Notes under the pieces: model-generated
The model's database searches: none
The model's input: only the letters and a program-made list of their open reading frames with translations
Told to the model about the DNA's origin: nothing
Position numbers and translations under genes: made by a program
Shown: piece by piece, positions 5,947 to 6,245 of the stretch
Position numbering within the stretch: the stretch's first letter is position 1
How the letters are laid out: the number at the start of each line of letters is the position of its first letter
NCBI GenBank assembly: GCA_016928125.1
Contig: JAFGLK010000094.1
Span: 1 to 6,245 of the forward strand
Direction: 5' to 3'
From: Anaerolineae bacterium
Lineage (GTDB): Bacteria; Chloroflexota; Anaerolineae; UBA1429
Length of the DNA stretch: 6,245 nucleotides

Positions 5947-6245
5947 GTGACCCCAACGTCCGTCCGCGCATCGGCTGATGCGCTTATCGAACCGGCTGCG
6001 CCACGGGCCGCACGCCGTATCGTGTTCAATCCTCGGGAGTGTCGCGCGTGCCGGGCCTGCGAGCTGGCCTGTGCCATCGTGCACGAGGGCCAGGCCAGCC
6101 CCTCGTTGGCACGCATCAACATCTTTTTCGACGAGTTCCGCGAGCAGAATCCCATCTCGGGCCAGGTATGCTTCCAGTGTGAGGATGCGCCCTGTCTGGA
6201 GGCCTGCCCCGTGGAAGCGCTGAGCCGCGACGAGGCCACCCAGGC
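5947..6245 (+). CDS. 4Fe-4S ferredoxin-type electron-transfer protein (partial, runs off right edge)
   Basis: The frame from GTG at 5947 is open for 99 codons to the edge. An Ala/Arg-rich N-terminal stretch of about 25 residues precedes the first cysteine cluster C32-x2-C35-x2-C38-x3-C42, in the context CRACRACELACAIVHEG. A second cluster follows, C75-x2-C78-x4-C83-x3-C87-P, in QVCFQCEDAPCLEACPVEAL. This order is that of cytoplasmic polyferredoxin subunits (HycB/CooF/HydN type) that carry electrons to or from a partner enzyme. The CRACELACAIVHEG and ARINIFFDEF stretches resemble proteins encoded beside tungsten-containing aldehyde ferredoxin oxidoreductases (family knowledge from memory). Such an oxidoreductase gene downstream is therefore a reasonable expectation, but it is not visible. 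It is transcribed divergently from the NRPS operon, and nothing in the sequence links the two functions. Confidence 0.88.
   Translation, partial: MTPTSVRASADALIEPAAPRAARRIVFNPRECRACRACELACAIVHEGQASPSLARINIFFDEFREQNPISGQVCFQCEDAPCLEACPVEALSRDEATQ

Noticed and set aside
5928..6239. Minus-strand 103-codon ORF over the ferredoxin gene
   Set aside because: It is antisense to the cysteine clusters, which clearly mark the plus strand as coding.

Overview
The window comes from a GC-rich bacterial chromosome or large contig. Two blocks are transcribed away from a roughly 1 kb non-coding centre. On the minus strand lies a nonribosomal peptide synthetase (NRPS) operon. On the plus strand, at the right edge, lies the start of an iron-sulfur electron-transfer protein gene. 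The NRPS style (a hybrid-type condensation domain, short acidic and basic terminal linkers) and the ferredoxin type (resembling partners of aldehyde ferredoxin oxidoreductase or CO dehydrogenase) would fit Chloroflexota, myxobacteria or another large-genome lineage. This taxonomic reading is weak inference.

Positions 1-4940 (minus strand): a complete single-module NRPS (condensation-adenylation-carrier, 1150 aa, 4940 to 1488) is followed, with a 4-base ATGA overlap, by a second NRPS running off the left edge (1491 to 1; 497 codons seen). The second covers an N-terminal linker, one complete condensation domain and the first residues leading to an adenylation domain. The first protein would load one amino acid and acylate it with an upstream acyl or ketide group. 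It would then pass the product across a protein-protein junction to the second. No epimerase, methyltransferase, reductase or thioesterase is visible, so the product is released by something outside the window.

Positions 4941-5775: no convincing protein gene, but much structure. There is an intrinsic terminator reading minus (5180-5224), about 240 bases before the first NRPS start. A sigma70-type promoter reads plus (5403-5431) and is followed by a compact two-hairpin unit ending in a strong plus-strand terminator (5467-5530); together they predict a small RNA of about 90 nt. An extended -10 promoter reads minus (5647-5655). A long inverted repeat spans 5665-5751. If the minus promoter serves the NRPS operon, its transcript must run antisense through the small RNA and then pass the terminator at 5180. 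This is the most interesting arrangement in the window.

Positions 5776-6245 (plus strand): a 32-codon ORF with a good ribosome binding site lies upstream of a GTG-started ferredoxin-like gene with two visible cysteine clusters. The ferredoxin gene continues beyond the window and has no evident biochemical link to the NRPS genes.
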